The notes beneath the pieces are model-generated. The model saw only the letters and a list, made by a program, of their open reading frames with translations. It made no database searches and had not been told where the DNA came from. DNA of 64,000 bases from Caenorhabditis elegans. Lineage: Eukaryota; Nematoda; Chromadorea; Rhabditida; Rhabditidae. Position 1 is the stretch's first letter. Each line of letters starts with the position of its first letter. The stretch is from positions 1,426,001 to 1,490,000 of the forward strand of contig NC_003279.8 of the NCBI RefSeq assembly GCF_000002985.6, given 5' to 3'. Below, piece after piece: positions 32,601-42,600 of the stretch. The translations under genes and the position numbers were made by a program.

Positions 32601-35600
32601 TTTTGGCTCGGCCATATCTGGGGTAGATTTACGGCGCGGCGCGTTGCGTGTCGCGTCGCGGCTCGGTTTTAGTTGTAAAACTAAATGTGATTTGTCCGTG
32701 TGGAGTACACGACTTTCCCGTCCGGCAGGCGATTGTCAATGGAGCGCGAAAAATTCAATGAGGAAGGCCAGAACCCCGTGGTTTTTGGATAATTTTTTAA
32801 AGGCAAAAATTCGGAAATTCGAAAAAAAATTAAACTTTTTTTCCAGAAAAAAAACTCTTTTTCTTTTAAATTTTAAAAACCTGACAAGGCCATGGCCGCA
32901 AAAGATCCCCGGCCGTCATGTGACGTCACACCTGAACAAATACAATTGCCTACGTGGTTTTCGTGGAATTTGAACCTATTTTTCAATTCCTCCTCCTCCG
33001 CCTCTTTAACAACCTTCCTGTCAATTGCTGCTCATTTTCATTTTCTTCATTTTGGTAACCTCTTCTTCTCCTCCCGCCTGAACTGCTTCTAAAAGATGAC
33101 ACAAAAACGTACGCGCGGCGACCCTACCCATCGGCGCCTCGGGGGAATTGTATAGGTTTCCTCTTCTCTTTTTTCTCATTCTTTATCTGCGCTTCTCAAT
33201 GTTCCAGTTCTTTTTTTCTGACGGCCAGTGACCACCTATTTTTAGGTACTTTTTAAAATGTAAATTCATAGGCAGCCAATAAGTGGGCGTGACCAGTTAA
33301 TCCCCGCCTCTATTTTTTTGGTCTCACAGAGAAAATGCTTGCAAGTGCGCTCCATTGATACATTTTGCCCGAAATCCCTGAAAGTTTAGTGAATTTATAT
33401 ATAAAAATGGCAATTTTTTGAAAAATAAGTTTTTGCAAATGTGCTCCACCGTACTTTATATATGGAAAAAATTGGGTACATTTTTTTAAAATTAAAAAAA
33501 ATTAAAAATGATTTTTTAAAACTGTCCTTTTAGACCAATTTTATTTTAAAAAAAACTCTGCAACTGCGCTCCATCGCACTAATTTGTAAATTTGTTTTGA
33601 GTTTTTTACTAAAAAGTTTGTTTTAAGTAACAATAAAAAACACAATTTCGATTTGAATTTGCGAAAAAAAAAAAGAAAATTTTAAACTATTTCCGGGGTT
33701 CTGGCCTTCCTCATTGAATTTTTCGCGCTCCATTGACAATCGCCCGCCGGACAACGCGTGGAAAAGTCGTGTACTCCACACGGAATACATTTAGTTTTAC
33801 AACTAAAATCGAGCCGCGACGCGACGCGCCTGGCCTAGTTCGGCAGAAACTCTTCCATTTCAATTTATGAGGGAAGCCAGAAATCCGTGATTAACCGTTA
33901 AAAAAAAACAATTCTGAAAAAGTAAAAAAAAAAATTCTCCCTGAAAATTTACAAAAAAAAATTAATTTTTTGAAAGTTCTAAAATTATTCAAAATTATTC
34001 AAAAATTTCCCAGAAAGCGTATTTTTTTGTAGACACAAATATGTCGGCCTACAAGGCGGCCTACGCCTAGCCGCCGAGCCGATAGGCAGGCAGGCAAACC
34101 TAGGAAGGTGGTGCTTTTTGGTTGTTCAGTGGTGGTTGCTATGCAATAAATTTAAATGGGAAATTGACATGTCTTCTTTCTCTTCTTTATGCTCATGAAT
34201 TTTCTTACATATATCTTTTTTTTTCCAGACTTGCCATCTTCCGCAAGGCATGTGCTCTGCTCGAGAACTCTCGTGAAATGACTGACGTAGGTTTTTCTTT
34301 GATCTTCGAAAATTGCGCGCCAAAATTTGAAATTTAATTTTTTAAAATAACGAGAAGTTTCAAGTGGAACACGAAAAATCAGCCGAGAAACGGGCGGAAC
34401 GTATTATCGATTTTCTTCGAAACTCTCAAAATTTTTCATAAAATCAAAATTGCCGAAAAATCGATAATAGACCCCGCCCTTTTCTTTGTTTTACTTTTTT
34501 CAACGGAATTTGAGAGTTTCCAGTTTAATTGTTTGTCCATTCAGATTTTGGCTCGTATGAATGAATCGAGTCAGGATAAATGGCGTGAAGCGGCCGACTC
34601 GACGACCGGTGAGCTCGATGAGCTTGTCAAGACAATCAAGAATGACGATTTAAACACGGAAATTGATCGAGCTGTCAAGTGCTATGAGGATTGCGTTAAA
34701 CGCGTCGATTCCATCATTGCCGACTTGAAGTGAGCAATTTTTTTAGGGAGCTCTTAGAGGGAGAATCTCAGAAATTTGGTTGAAAAAAACATATTTTTAA
34801 TGTGAAAATAGAAATTTTCCAACCGAAAACTGAAATATCTCACCACAGAAGCACTTTGTTCGTTAGAGCACGTCTGCAGAACAACGGGCTCACGGGAATT
34901 CAAATTTTTTGTCAATTCTTTGGATTAAGAGTGAGAAAAATGGTTTTGTAAAAAGCGTTTTTCCGGAATTTTTCCTCATTGTATGTTTTTGGAATGTGCC
35001 AATTTTTGAGAGAAAACTCAATTTTTACCCGCCAACAGATTTAGTTCAATAGTTCAATAGAGCGCACCGGCAGACGCGCGGGAATTTGAACTTCTCTGTT
35101 AGCTTGCAATGCCACCTGGTGCCAGGCTGTCCCATGAAGGTTTGATCTACAATAAGCGCGGAAATTTTTTGCCCAACAAAAATGTCACGTCAGCGCGTTC
35201 TTAACTATACGAAATCAGTTGAAACGTCTGCGTCTCTTCTCCCGCATTTTTTGTAGATCTGCGTAGATCAAACCGAAATGAGACACTCTGACACCACGTT
35301 ATCGATTTTTCACAAAACCAACGATTTTTGTTTAAAAAAAATTAGGTAGCTAGCTTCTGAACAAACTAACGATTTTTTACAAAATTCTTGATTTTTCGAA
35401 TAAATTATCGATTTTTTACAAAGTTATCGATTTTTCATAAAATTAGGTTGCTTCTGAACAAATTTTGTAATCCAACATTTGTTTTCATTCGTAAAATTTT
35501 CAAAAATATTCCAGGTTGCAATTGGAAAATGACGAGCTGGCCGAGGTGGAGCGTGCTCGCAAAGAAGCCGAGGATAAGGAACGTCGGGAGGCTGAGGAGA

Positions 35601-38600
35601 AGGCGGCTGCCGAGCAGGAGAAAATTTTGTAAGTAAATCTTATTAAAAACTGTTTTAAAATTATAATCCCAGGCGCCGCAAAATGGAGGAAGAACGTGAG
35701 AAGGCCCAGAAAGAGTACGAGTTGCAATTGGAGATGCAGAAGCAGAAGCTCGCCGCAGAAGCTGAAGAAGAGGTGAAACGTCGTAACAAGGAAGAACGTG
35801 ACCGTCTTGATGCTGCTGTCTCGTCCCGTCTTGCATCTTCTGATGGTGTTGCTCTTGTTGCTCAGGAAGCATCTGCTGCTCCACCAAAACAACAGTCGAA
35901 GTATGATTTGGGTAACTGGAAGTATGCCGATCTTCGTGATGCTATTAATACGAGTAATGGTAGGTTGGATTTGAATTTTTGATATTTTTTTGGAGTTTTT
36001 ACAGCTAGACCAAAATTGAAAACTCCAAAACTTTGGTCCAAAAATTAAAAAAATTAAAAAGTTATCATTACTTATTGTATATTTATGTAGTTTGGAGTCT
36101 CTCTGTGCTTCAGAGAAAAATAAGTTTCTGTCTCTTGAAGGGATATTGGTTTGGAGTTAGTGGAGGGATATGGTGAGGGTACTGTAGTAGTACTGGAGGG
36201 GTACTGTAGGTATACGGTAGGGTTACGGTAGTTTGGGAAAAATTGAATTTTTAGCTTTTGAAGAGGTATTGGGTTGGGAGTTGGTGGGGGATAATGTCAA
36301 AGTACTTTAGTGGTACTGTAGAGGTACTGTAGGTATACGGTAGGGTTACTGTAGTTTGGGAAAAATTTGAAATTTTAGCTTTTGAAGAGGTATTGGGTTG
36401 GGAGTTGGTGAGGGATAATGTCAAGGTACTGTAGCGGTAATGTAAGTGTACTGTAGGTATACGGTAGGGTTACGGTAGTTTGGGAAAAATTGAATTTTTA
36501 GCTTTTGAAGAGGTATTGGGTTGGGAGTTGGTGGGGGATAATGTCAAAGTACTTTAGTGGTACTGTAGAGGTACTGTAGGTATACGGTAGGGTTACTGTA
36601 GTTTGGGAAAAATTTGAAATTTTAGCTTTTGAAGAGGTATTGGGTTGGGAGTTGGTGAGGGATAATGTCAAGGTACTGTAGCGGTAATGTAAGTGTACTG
36701 TAGGTATACGGTAGGGTTACTGTAGTTTGGGAAAATTTGAATTTAAAGCTTTTGAAGAGGTATTGGGTTGGGAGTTGGTGAGGGATAATGTCAAGGTACT
36801 GTAGCGGTAATGTAAGTGTACTGTAGGTATACGGTAGGGTTACTGTAGTTTGGGAAAATTTGAATTTAAAGCTTTTGAAGAGGTATTGGGTTGGGAGTTG
36901 GTGAGGGATAATGTCAAGGTACTGTAGTGGTAATGTAAGTGTACTGTAGGTATACGGTAGGGTTACTGTAGTTTGGGAAAATTTGAATTTAAAGCTTTTG
37001 AAGAGGTATTGGGTTGGGAGTTGGTGAGGGATAATGTCAAGGTACTGTAGTGGTAATGTAAGTGTACTGTAGGTATACGGTAGGGTTACTGTAGTTTGGG
37101 AAAATTTGAATTTAAAGCTTTTGAAGAGGTATTGGGTTGGGAGTTGGTGAGGGATAATGTCAAGGTACTGTAGTGGTAATGTAAGTGTACTGTAGGTATA
37201 CGGTAGGGTTACTGTAGTTTGGGAAAAATTGACTTATTGTGTTTTGAAGGAATATTGACTTGAAGTTAGTAGAGAGATATGATAGTACTGTAAGGGTCTT
37301 TTCTGAAATTTGAATTCCCGCCAAAATTGAATAACTATTTACTATAACTGAATGATTTGTTCATTTTAAAAGTTTCTTTTGTTGTGAAAATTGTTGAACG
37401 TTTAAAAAAAAAACATGTCTACTTCAAAAAACAGTTAAAAATGTGCCAGTCGTTGTCCGCGCCGGAGGCGGCTGGTTTTGCAATAATATACGATTCAAAA
37501 AAAATTGTAAATTTTTAAGACAAAAATTCTAGTCTGACTAACTTTCAAACACTGTTTTTTTTTCAGACATGGAGCTCCTGGTAGCCTGCAAGGAGGAATT
37601 CCATCGTCGTCTTCGCATTTACAACGAGTGGAAGTCAAAGAACTCGGCGAATCGGGATGTTCCACCGACACGTGCTCCATTGACGGTTTATAATCAACGT
37701 ATGTTTGTATTCTAGCACGTTGTGTCAGAGTGTCTCATTTCGGCTTGATATACGTAGATCTACAGAATATGCGGGAGAAGAGACGCAGGGTTCTCAACTG
37801 ATTTAGAAGAACGTGCTGACGTCACATTTTTTGGGCAAACAAATTCCCGCATTTTTCGTAGATCAAACCGTAATGGGACAGCTTGGCACCAGGTGTTCTA
37901 GTAGTTATACTGACTAGCATTACATTTTCAGAGAAGCCAAGCAGCTCTTCAATGATGGTGTCTCGGGTTCAAGCTGCTCCTCATCTCAATCCAGCATTGA
38001 CTCAGCAACGTTATTTCAAAGTGTCATTCGCTACGGATAACAAGAAGAAAAGTATGTTAGAAGTTAATATTTATGAGTTATCGTTTAGTATTGAACACTT
38101 TTAAAAATTAACCACTGCAGAGGTTTTTGGAAATTAGTATGTATGTAAAAGGTTCTTTATAATCATTACTATAAATAAAAATAAAAAAGGTCCGCAATAT
38201 GCGGAGCCTAACTACTTCACGACTTAATATACCACGCCCCCTTTTTGCCGCAAGACCATGGCGGGAAACTCGAATTTCCTGATAAAAAGTTTTGGCTCTT
38301 TCTAAAACCGTGTCTAAACAGTTTAACATTGTTGACTACGAACTAGACTACAAACTATATTTATAGATGGCGGTTCTCAATCTGGAATGTGGTATGCTCA
38401 CTTCAATGGTCAATACATTCGCAGACAACTCACAATTCGTCCGTCGCAAAAACCGCAACTTCTCGTTGCTGGTACGTTTTTTCCAACTATAGTTATAGAT
38501 TGAATTTGAAATTTTGCAATTTTTGCTATTATCGGCGGAAAACTCAAAAATTTGTGAATTTTAATTTTGGGAAACATTTGAAATTTTGAAATTCCGAAAT

Positions 38601-39214
38601 TTTGGAAGTTCAATAAAAAAATTTGAATTCAAAGTTTTTTTAATGGGAAATTCAAATTTCACGTGGTGTCAGAGTGTCTCATTTCGGCTTGATCTACGTA
38701 GATCTACAAAAAATGCGGGAGTTGAGAACTGATTTCGCATGGTTAAGAACGTGTGCTGACGTCACATTTTTTTGGGCGAAAAATTCCCGCATTTTTGGTA
38801 GATCAAACCGTAATGGGTCAGCCCCTGGCACCACGTGGAGAATCAAATGTTTCTGCCACACTTTTCGACTATTTTCTTTAATTTGAATTTTCGGTACTTG
38901 TGTATCATAATTTTTTGAAGCTAGGAAATTAACTTATTTCGAATTTTACATATTTTTGGCGCAAAATTCTACAGGAAATTCAATTTTTCATATTAAAAAA
39001 AAATTATTTTGGCGGTAAATTCCAAACTTTCCAATTTCAAACAAAAAATCGATGTGAAAAATTTTTTTCAGGAAAAGACGACTTGCAAATGTGCGAGCTG
39101 CCACTGGAGCAAACAGGTCTTCTCAGAAAAAAGGGTGCCGAAATCTCGTCGAATGATTTCGAAACAATGTGGTATCATTACGGTGGAAAACCAATTCAAG
39201 AGTGGACTCCATAG
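20666..39214 (+). CDS. spe-15: Unconventional myosin VI heavy chain (17 exons, 1219 aa)
   Basis: Exons: 20666-20947, 21263-21557, 21910-22007, 22085-22249, 23235-24250, 28245-28380, 28430-28750, 28800-28911, 29674-29764, 34229-34286, 34545-34729, 35515-35628, 35673-35959, 37567-37698, 37932-38051, 38367-38471, 39072-39214; 3660 nt, all phases consistent, TAG stop. The motor has P-loop GESGAGKT (158-165), switch [11 protein letters not shown] (from about 208), switch II DVAGFE (462-467) and a TEDS-site Thr near 411. After the converter, [20 protein letters not shown] fits the myosin VI reverse-gear insert, and one IQ motif [11 protein letters not shown] begins near 823. A charged helical segment ([20 protein letters not shown]) and a cargo-binding tail ending [10 protein letters not shown] follow. 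Myosin VI walks to actin minus ends; the C. elegans gene (also hum-3) acts in sperm formation, in the unequal sorting of organelles. Introns hold a tRNA gene and an antisense GST gene. Confidence 0.96.
20957..21027 (-). pseudogene. tRNA-like relic, antisense in spe-15 intron 1
   Basis: The minus strand reads GGTCTAGTGGTTAGCGAG (A-box-like) and GGGTTCGATTCC (B box) at tRNA spacing. However, the anticodon stem does not pair, the T stem has two mismatches and the acceptor stem has at least two. It sits only nine bases inside the donor of exon 1. Best read as a decayed tRNA or tRNA-derived element; the polymerase III promoter boxes themselves look intact. Confidence 0.6.
21138..21210 (+). tRNA. 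tRNA-Arg (anticodon TCT)
   Basis: 73 nt cloverleaf: D arm with GGCCTAATGGATAAGGC, anticodon stem TCTGA/TCAGA with loop CTTCTAA, and T arm GCAGG-TTCGAGC-CCTGC. The anticodon TCT reads AGA codons. The acceptor stem GGCCTTG/CTGGGTC has one U-U mismatch and two G-U pairs, a little weak. A T-run for polymerase III termination starts a few bases downstream (21214 on). It lies inside spe-15 intron 1 in the same orientation. Confidence 0.85.
21641..21824. mobile_element. Family B element, copy 2 (spe-15 intron 2)
   Basis: Contains AAGGTGTCAGAGTGTCT, TTGATCTACGTTGATCTACA, TCTGACGTCATA and ends GACAGTCTGGCACCA. The terminal CACGTG is eroded at both ends. Confidence 0.7.
22260..23230. repeat. ATCGATAATTTTC-type tandem repeat filling spe-15 intron 4
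   Basis: About 45 copies of a ~20 bp unit of the form AAAATCGATAATTTTCAnnn, with ATCGAT and ATCAAT variants. A higher-order segment of ~365 bp is repeated (compare 22330-22450 with 22690-22820). It makes up nearly all of the 985 bp intron. Confidence 0.9.
24360..24885 (-). repeat. Family C (CTACAGTA) tandem array, inverted, spe-15 intron 5
   Basis: Four to five units in reverse orientation with GGGGTACTGTAG words, TTGACTTTTCGTCTTTTGAA and GGTTAGTGGAGGGATATG. Same ~120 bp unit as the array at 4495-5010. Confidence 0.9.
24890..25036. mobile_element. Family B element, copy 3
   Basis: Short copy from TGTCTGTCTCATTGCGG to GGCACTTTGACACCTCG, directly joined to the end of the family C array and 100 bp from the GST stop codon. 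Confidence 0.7.
25137..27070 (-). CDS. Glutathione S-transferase, pi/sigma-like, nested antisense in spe-15 intron 5
   Basis: Exons (minus strand) 26936-27070, 26803-26890 and 25137-25540; 627 nt, 208 aa, TAA stop, phases 0 and 1. Cytosolic GSTs conjugate glutathione to electrophiles. The N-terminus [20 protein letters not shown] has the family's catalytic-region tyrosine (Tyr7) and the EPIRML segment. [20 protein letters not shown] holds the glutathione-binding cis-Pro and the QSG motif. The C-terminal domain has [20 protein letters not shown] and ends PVNGNGKQ, closely recalling C. elegans GST-1 (also 208 aa), so it looks like a paralogue. I do not assign a gst number. The whole gene, with its 1.26 kb repeat-filled second intron, lies within the 4 kb intron 5 of spe-15 on the opposite strand. 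Confidence 0.9.
25970..26052. repeat. TTTGCCG-rich repeat in GST intron 2
   Basis: Copy of the TTTGCCG family with the same left flank (CATAGGATGCGTTC) as the copy near 2350-2528. Confidence 0.65.
26225..26580 (+). repeat. Family C array in GST intron 2
   Basis: Three units with CTACAGTA words, AAAAGACGAAAACTCAATTT and TACCCCGACCATATCC. Orientation is opposite to the 24360 array. Confidence 0.85.
27073..27108 (-). promoter_or_regulatory. Candidate GST promoter: TATA box and GATA site
   Basis: On the minus strand TATAAAAT lies at 27108-27101, some 31-38 bases before the ATG, which would give a very short leader. TGATAAG on the plus strand (27073-27079) matches the WGATAR site of intestinal GATA factors. 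GST genes are often intestinal, so the site is suggestive, but it lies downstream of the TATA box. Confidence 0.45.
27355..28110 (+). repeat. Family C tandem array, spe-15 intron 5
   Basis: Six units of about 120-125 bp with CTACAGTACTCCTACAGT, CCCCGACCATATCCCTCCAC and CTTCAAAAGACGAAAAGTAA. Opposite in orientation to the array at 24360-24885, so the two flank the nested GST gene as an inverted pair. Confidence 0.9.
29262..29570. other. GC-rich island in spe-15 intron 8
   Basis: Strikingly richer in CpG than the rest of the intron (GCCGCAACGGCGCCTGTGCC, CGGCGTCGGCGTGAGG). A ~50 bp direct repeat with GTGTCGGCCGCTTCCAAATA occurs at about 29393 and 29484. No splice-supported frame. Probably a dispersed repeat remnant or regulatory block. 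Confidence 0.5.
29999..30160. mobile_element. Family B element, copy 4 (spe-15 intron 9)
   Basis: From CCACGTGGTGACAGGC to ACACTCTGACACCACGT with the usual internal TGTGACGTCAGT. Confidence 0.8.
30161..32001 (+). other. spe-15 intron 9, left half
   Basis: Pyrimidine-rich block at 30440-30690 including a C run near 30451-30463. At 30880-31230 a repeat with AATTTTGAGTCCTCTTACTA and GATGGGTTAAACCTAGATTT also forms the 41100-42010 cluster. No coding exon seen. Confidence 0.5.
32002..32229 (+). mobile_element. Family A element, copy 4 (spe-15 intron 9)
   Basis: Complete ends CACGGGGTTCTGG and CCAGAAATCCGTG. The GC-rich middle is altered (CACTCTACTGATCTCTCCTG). Confidence 0.85.
32542..32780 (-). 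mobile_element. Family A element, copy 5 (spe-15 intron 9)
   Basis: Complete, reverse orientation, CACGGATTTCTGGC to GGCCAGAACCCCGTG. With copy 4 it forms an inverted pair separated by ~310 bp that could fold together. Confidence 0.85.
32880..33220 (+). other. Non-repetitive block within spe-15 intron 9
   Basis: About 340 bp of lower A/T content, with CATGTGACGTCACACC, a CTCCTCCTCCGCC tract and CGTACGCGCGGCGACCC. It is not shared with other parts of the window. It could be an intronic regulatory region, but nothing in the sequence proves this. Confidence 0.35.
33695..33889 (+). mobile_element. Family A element, copy 6 (spe-15 intron 9)
   Basis: Both ends present, with an internal deletion near 33830 that removes the CGTAAATCTACTGAGCC part. 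Confidence 0.85.
35111..35300. mobile_element. Family B element, copy 5 (spe-15 intron 11)
   Basis: From GCCACCTGGTGCCAGGCTGT to GACACTCTGACACCACGTT with the internal inverted TTTGATCTAC/GTAGATCAAA pair. Confidence 0.8.
36120..37285 (-). repeat. Family C tandem array, ~123 bp unit, about 8-9 copies, spe-15 intron 13
   Basis: The phrase GGTATTGGGTTGGGAG recurs at about 36265, 36389, 36512, 36636, 36759, 36882, 37005 and 37128, a period of 123-124 bp. The later copies are nearly identical, which points to recent expansion. It occupies most of the intron before exon 14. Confidence 0.95.
37716..37893. mobile_element. Family B element, copy 6 (spe-15 intron 14)
   Basis: CACGTTGTGTCAGAGTGTCT to GCTTGGCACCAGGTG. 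Fills most of the 233 bp intron. Confidence 0.8.
38660..38837. mobile_element. Family B element, copy 7 (spe-15 intron 16)
   Basis: CACGTGGTGTCAGAGTGTCT to CCTGGCACCACGTG. A clean copy with intact CACGTG at both ends. Confidence 0.85.
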
Positions 39215-39392
39215 AAAAAATCAATCAATTATTGATTTTTAATACTTGCAATTTATTTATTGAATTTGATTTTTTTGTATTGAGGGTGACGACATATAAG
39301 TCAGCTTTAATTATGTATGTATGTATGAGAATGATGAATGAAAATGTATTGAGTTTGATTTTTGTTTATTAAAATGCTTGTTATCAACGTCC

Positions 39393-39512
39393 ATGGAAGG
39401 CAGGTACGGTTTCAGGGACTGACGCCTGCCTCCAACCTGCCCGGAGGCGCGAGCTGCGGCGCGAAGCAGGCGGATGCCGCCGCAGCGGGCGTGGCAGACG
39501 TCTTGGCGCCTA
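39393..39512. repeat. GC-rich block between spe-15 and the next gene
   Basis: Contains GCAGGTACGG, GACGCCTGCCTCC, GGAGGCGCGAGCTGCGGC and GGCGTGGCAGACGTC. AGGCAGGCAGG-type words also occur near 6590-6606 and 34084-34096, so this is probably a dispersed repeat. Upstream (39215-39392) is the presumed spe-15 3' UTR. Confidence 0.5.
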
Positions 39513-39631
39513 ATTAAGATAATTTTAAAAATAAATATCTACGTGAACTCACCAATAATGCTACGTAGCGGTGGAAATGTGGCAATTTTTCAACAAAAAA
39601 AAAATCAGTCTTCGATAATAAAATTCTCAAA

Positions 39632-42600
39632 ATGGACGTCGCGCAGACACCGCCCAAAGAGCTTGTAAGTTTCTTTTTTATCAGGTTACAATTATTGATA
39701 TTATTGATTTTTGAAGAGTTTAAAGTTTATAAAAGATTTACCGGAAAAATATAGATTTTTCAATTTTGGAGTACCGATTTTTTAAGCTAATGGGGTTATT
39801 CATGTGATGTTGAAAAATGTAGGAAAATGCAATCATTTTTTTCACATTTTTCGGCATTATTCGACATTTTTCGGCGTTTTTCGGAATTTTGACTGATGTA
39901 GAAAAGTGCGGAAAAATGTCGAAAAATGCAAAAAAAATGATTGCATTTGTGTAGTGAAATATATAATTGCATTTTTCAACATAACATGAATAACCCCATA
40001 TATTTACAAAAAATCAATACACAAATAATCGTTGAAATTATCGATTTTTTAAAAATTCCTCGTGCAACATGTTGTGTCAGAATGTCTCATTTCGGCTTGA
40101 TCTACAAAAAATGCGGGAGTCGAGACGCAGACTTTTCAACTAATTTCGCATGGTTACGAGTGTGCTGACGTCACATTTTTGGGCAAAAAATTCCCACATT
40201 TTTTGTAGATCAAACCGTGATGGGACAACCCCTGGCACCAAGTAAACGTGTAAAACGTAGATTTTTCAAAATTCAGTTATCGATTTTGAATTAATTTACC
40301 TGTTAATTATTGATTTTTTCCAGAAAGAGGACTCGACTCAACAAAGTGATGAGCTCAGTCAAAAAGAGCCTCGCCCAAAGCCTAAGTCCAAAGTACAAAC
40401 TGCGGAAAGAATTCCCTCATCGAAGAGAAGATCCAAGTCCGGGAAGAAGAGAGGAACAAAAGAAAAGGAAAGATCAAAGGAAGTGGATGAGCTTCCAAAA
40501 ACCGCAGGTTCCGTGATGTCGCCGGCTCCGAACCCGCCAAAGTTTAAGCCTCCGCCATCAACTCCAGCAAAAACCAACCAAACATCGACTCCAGTGCCTA
40601 CCTCGAAAGATTCGACAGGATCCAAATCGAAGAAATCGGACGAAGTTGGCAGGGCTCTGACTCCAGGCGTGCCAGGCAAGAACAGTAAGGCGATGGCAGT
40701 TGAAACGGAGCAGAAGAGCAAAGAATCGAAAGTGGAGAAGAAGGAAGAGATTAAGAAGAAGACTGTGAGAAGAGAAACCAATTTTATCACGTATAAAAGA
40801 CCGGGAATTAACAAAAATGTGGAGGTTAATAGGAAGAAGCAATTTGAAGAGGAGCTTAAACAGTGTGAGAAGCTTTTTTTTTCTGAAAAAAAACTGAAAA
40901 TTTTAGAGCATTTTTTTGAAGCTATAGTATTATACGTGGAGCAACAGTTCACAGAGAATTTTGACCCTTTCTTTGTAAAAAAAAGTGTAAAAAACTTTAT
41001 CAAAAAATTTGAAAAAAATTTCAAACCCGGCCGTGTGGTAGAGAGAGTTGAACTTTTTTTTTGGGCAAAAAAATAATTTTCTGAACATGTTCGAAACTAC
41101 TATATTCTGAAAAGGACAATTTTTTAGGATACTGCAGTATACTGTAATCAATTTTGAGTCCTCTAGCTACAAAATAACCATTTTATAGGAGTTTCAAAAT
41201 TGTCAATTTTTGCCATTTTTTTGCCATTTTTGCCACTTTTTAATAGTTTTTGACAGGTTAAACCTAGATTTTATGAATTCTCCATATTTGAATTACCCGT
41301 TTTCAACAAATTTAGACAAATTTTTATTTTTGCCCAATTTGTGTTTTTCAATCTTCTAATGACTGTCCCTTTTTTTTGGGGCAAAAAAATAATTTTTTGA
41401 AAATGTTAGAAACACCTAGAAGTTGCCACTTTTAAATAATTTTTGATGGGTTAAACCTAGATTTTCTGAATTCAACGTATATCAATTACTCGTTTTCAAC
41501 AAATTTGGGCAACTTTTTATTTTTGCCCAATTTGTTTTCAGCCATCTAATGACTGTCCTTCTTTTTTGGGCAAAAAATATTATTTCTGGAAATTTTCGTA
41601 ACCACTATACACTGAAAAAGGACAATTTTTCAGTGTTCGGAGATCAATTTTGAGTCCTCTTACTACAAAATGAACCATTTCAGAGGAGTTTCAAAATAGT
41701 GATTTTTTTGCCATAAATTGCCCATTTTTGCCACTTTTTAATAGTTTTTGATGGGTTGAACCTAGATTTTCTGAATTCTGAGTACATGAATTACCCGTTT
41801 TAACAAATTCAGGCAACTTTGTATTTTTGCTCAATTTGTTTTTCCGTCATCTAACTAGGCTGTCCTTCTTTTTTGGGCAAAAAATATTTTTTCTGGAAAT
41901 TTTCGTAACCACTATACACTGAAAAAGGACAATTTTTCAGTGTTTGGAGATCAATTTTGAGTCCTCTAGCTACAAAATTAACCATTTTAGAGTTTAGAGG
42001 GGTTTCAAAATTGTGAAAAATTCCTGAATTTCAGTTGAAACCGGCGAATTCACCTATTCAACGGACCCCACCCGCTACCGTTTTCGCTCAACTCCGTCAT
42101 TTGAAATTGTGATCCGAATTGTTCCATGGCTGCTCGTATTTGCCATCATGCTTGCCACTACGTCATGCTTGATTTTTCTGACAAAAGAGCCTTCTCATGA
42201 AGTTTGTAGAAAAGTATATTGATTTTATCGATTTTATCGATTTTTTCAGATGGAGTTCGATGAGATGAGCGAGATGACATTGATCCAGTATGACAGCCTC
42301 TTGGTCGTGGATTCCATGTAAGATAACCACGGGTTCTGGCCTTCCTCATTGAATTTTTCGCGCTCCATTGACAATTGCCTGCCGGACGGGAAAGTCGTGT
42401 ACTCCACACGGACAAATACATTTAGTTTTATAACTAAAATCGAGCCGCGACGCGACACGCAACGCGCCGTAAATCTACTGAGCCAAAATGACCTAGTTCG
42501 GCGAAAACTCTTCCATTTCAATTTATGAGGGAAGCCAGAAATCCGTGTGAAAACATAGTTGAATAGTAGAAAAATCTCATTTGACCTGGATTTTTGTAAA

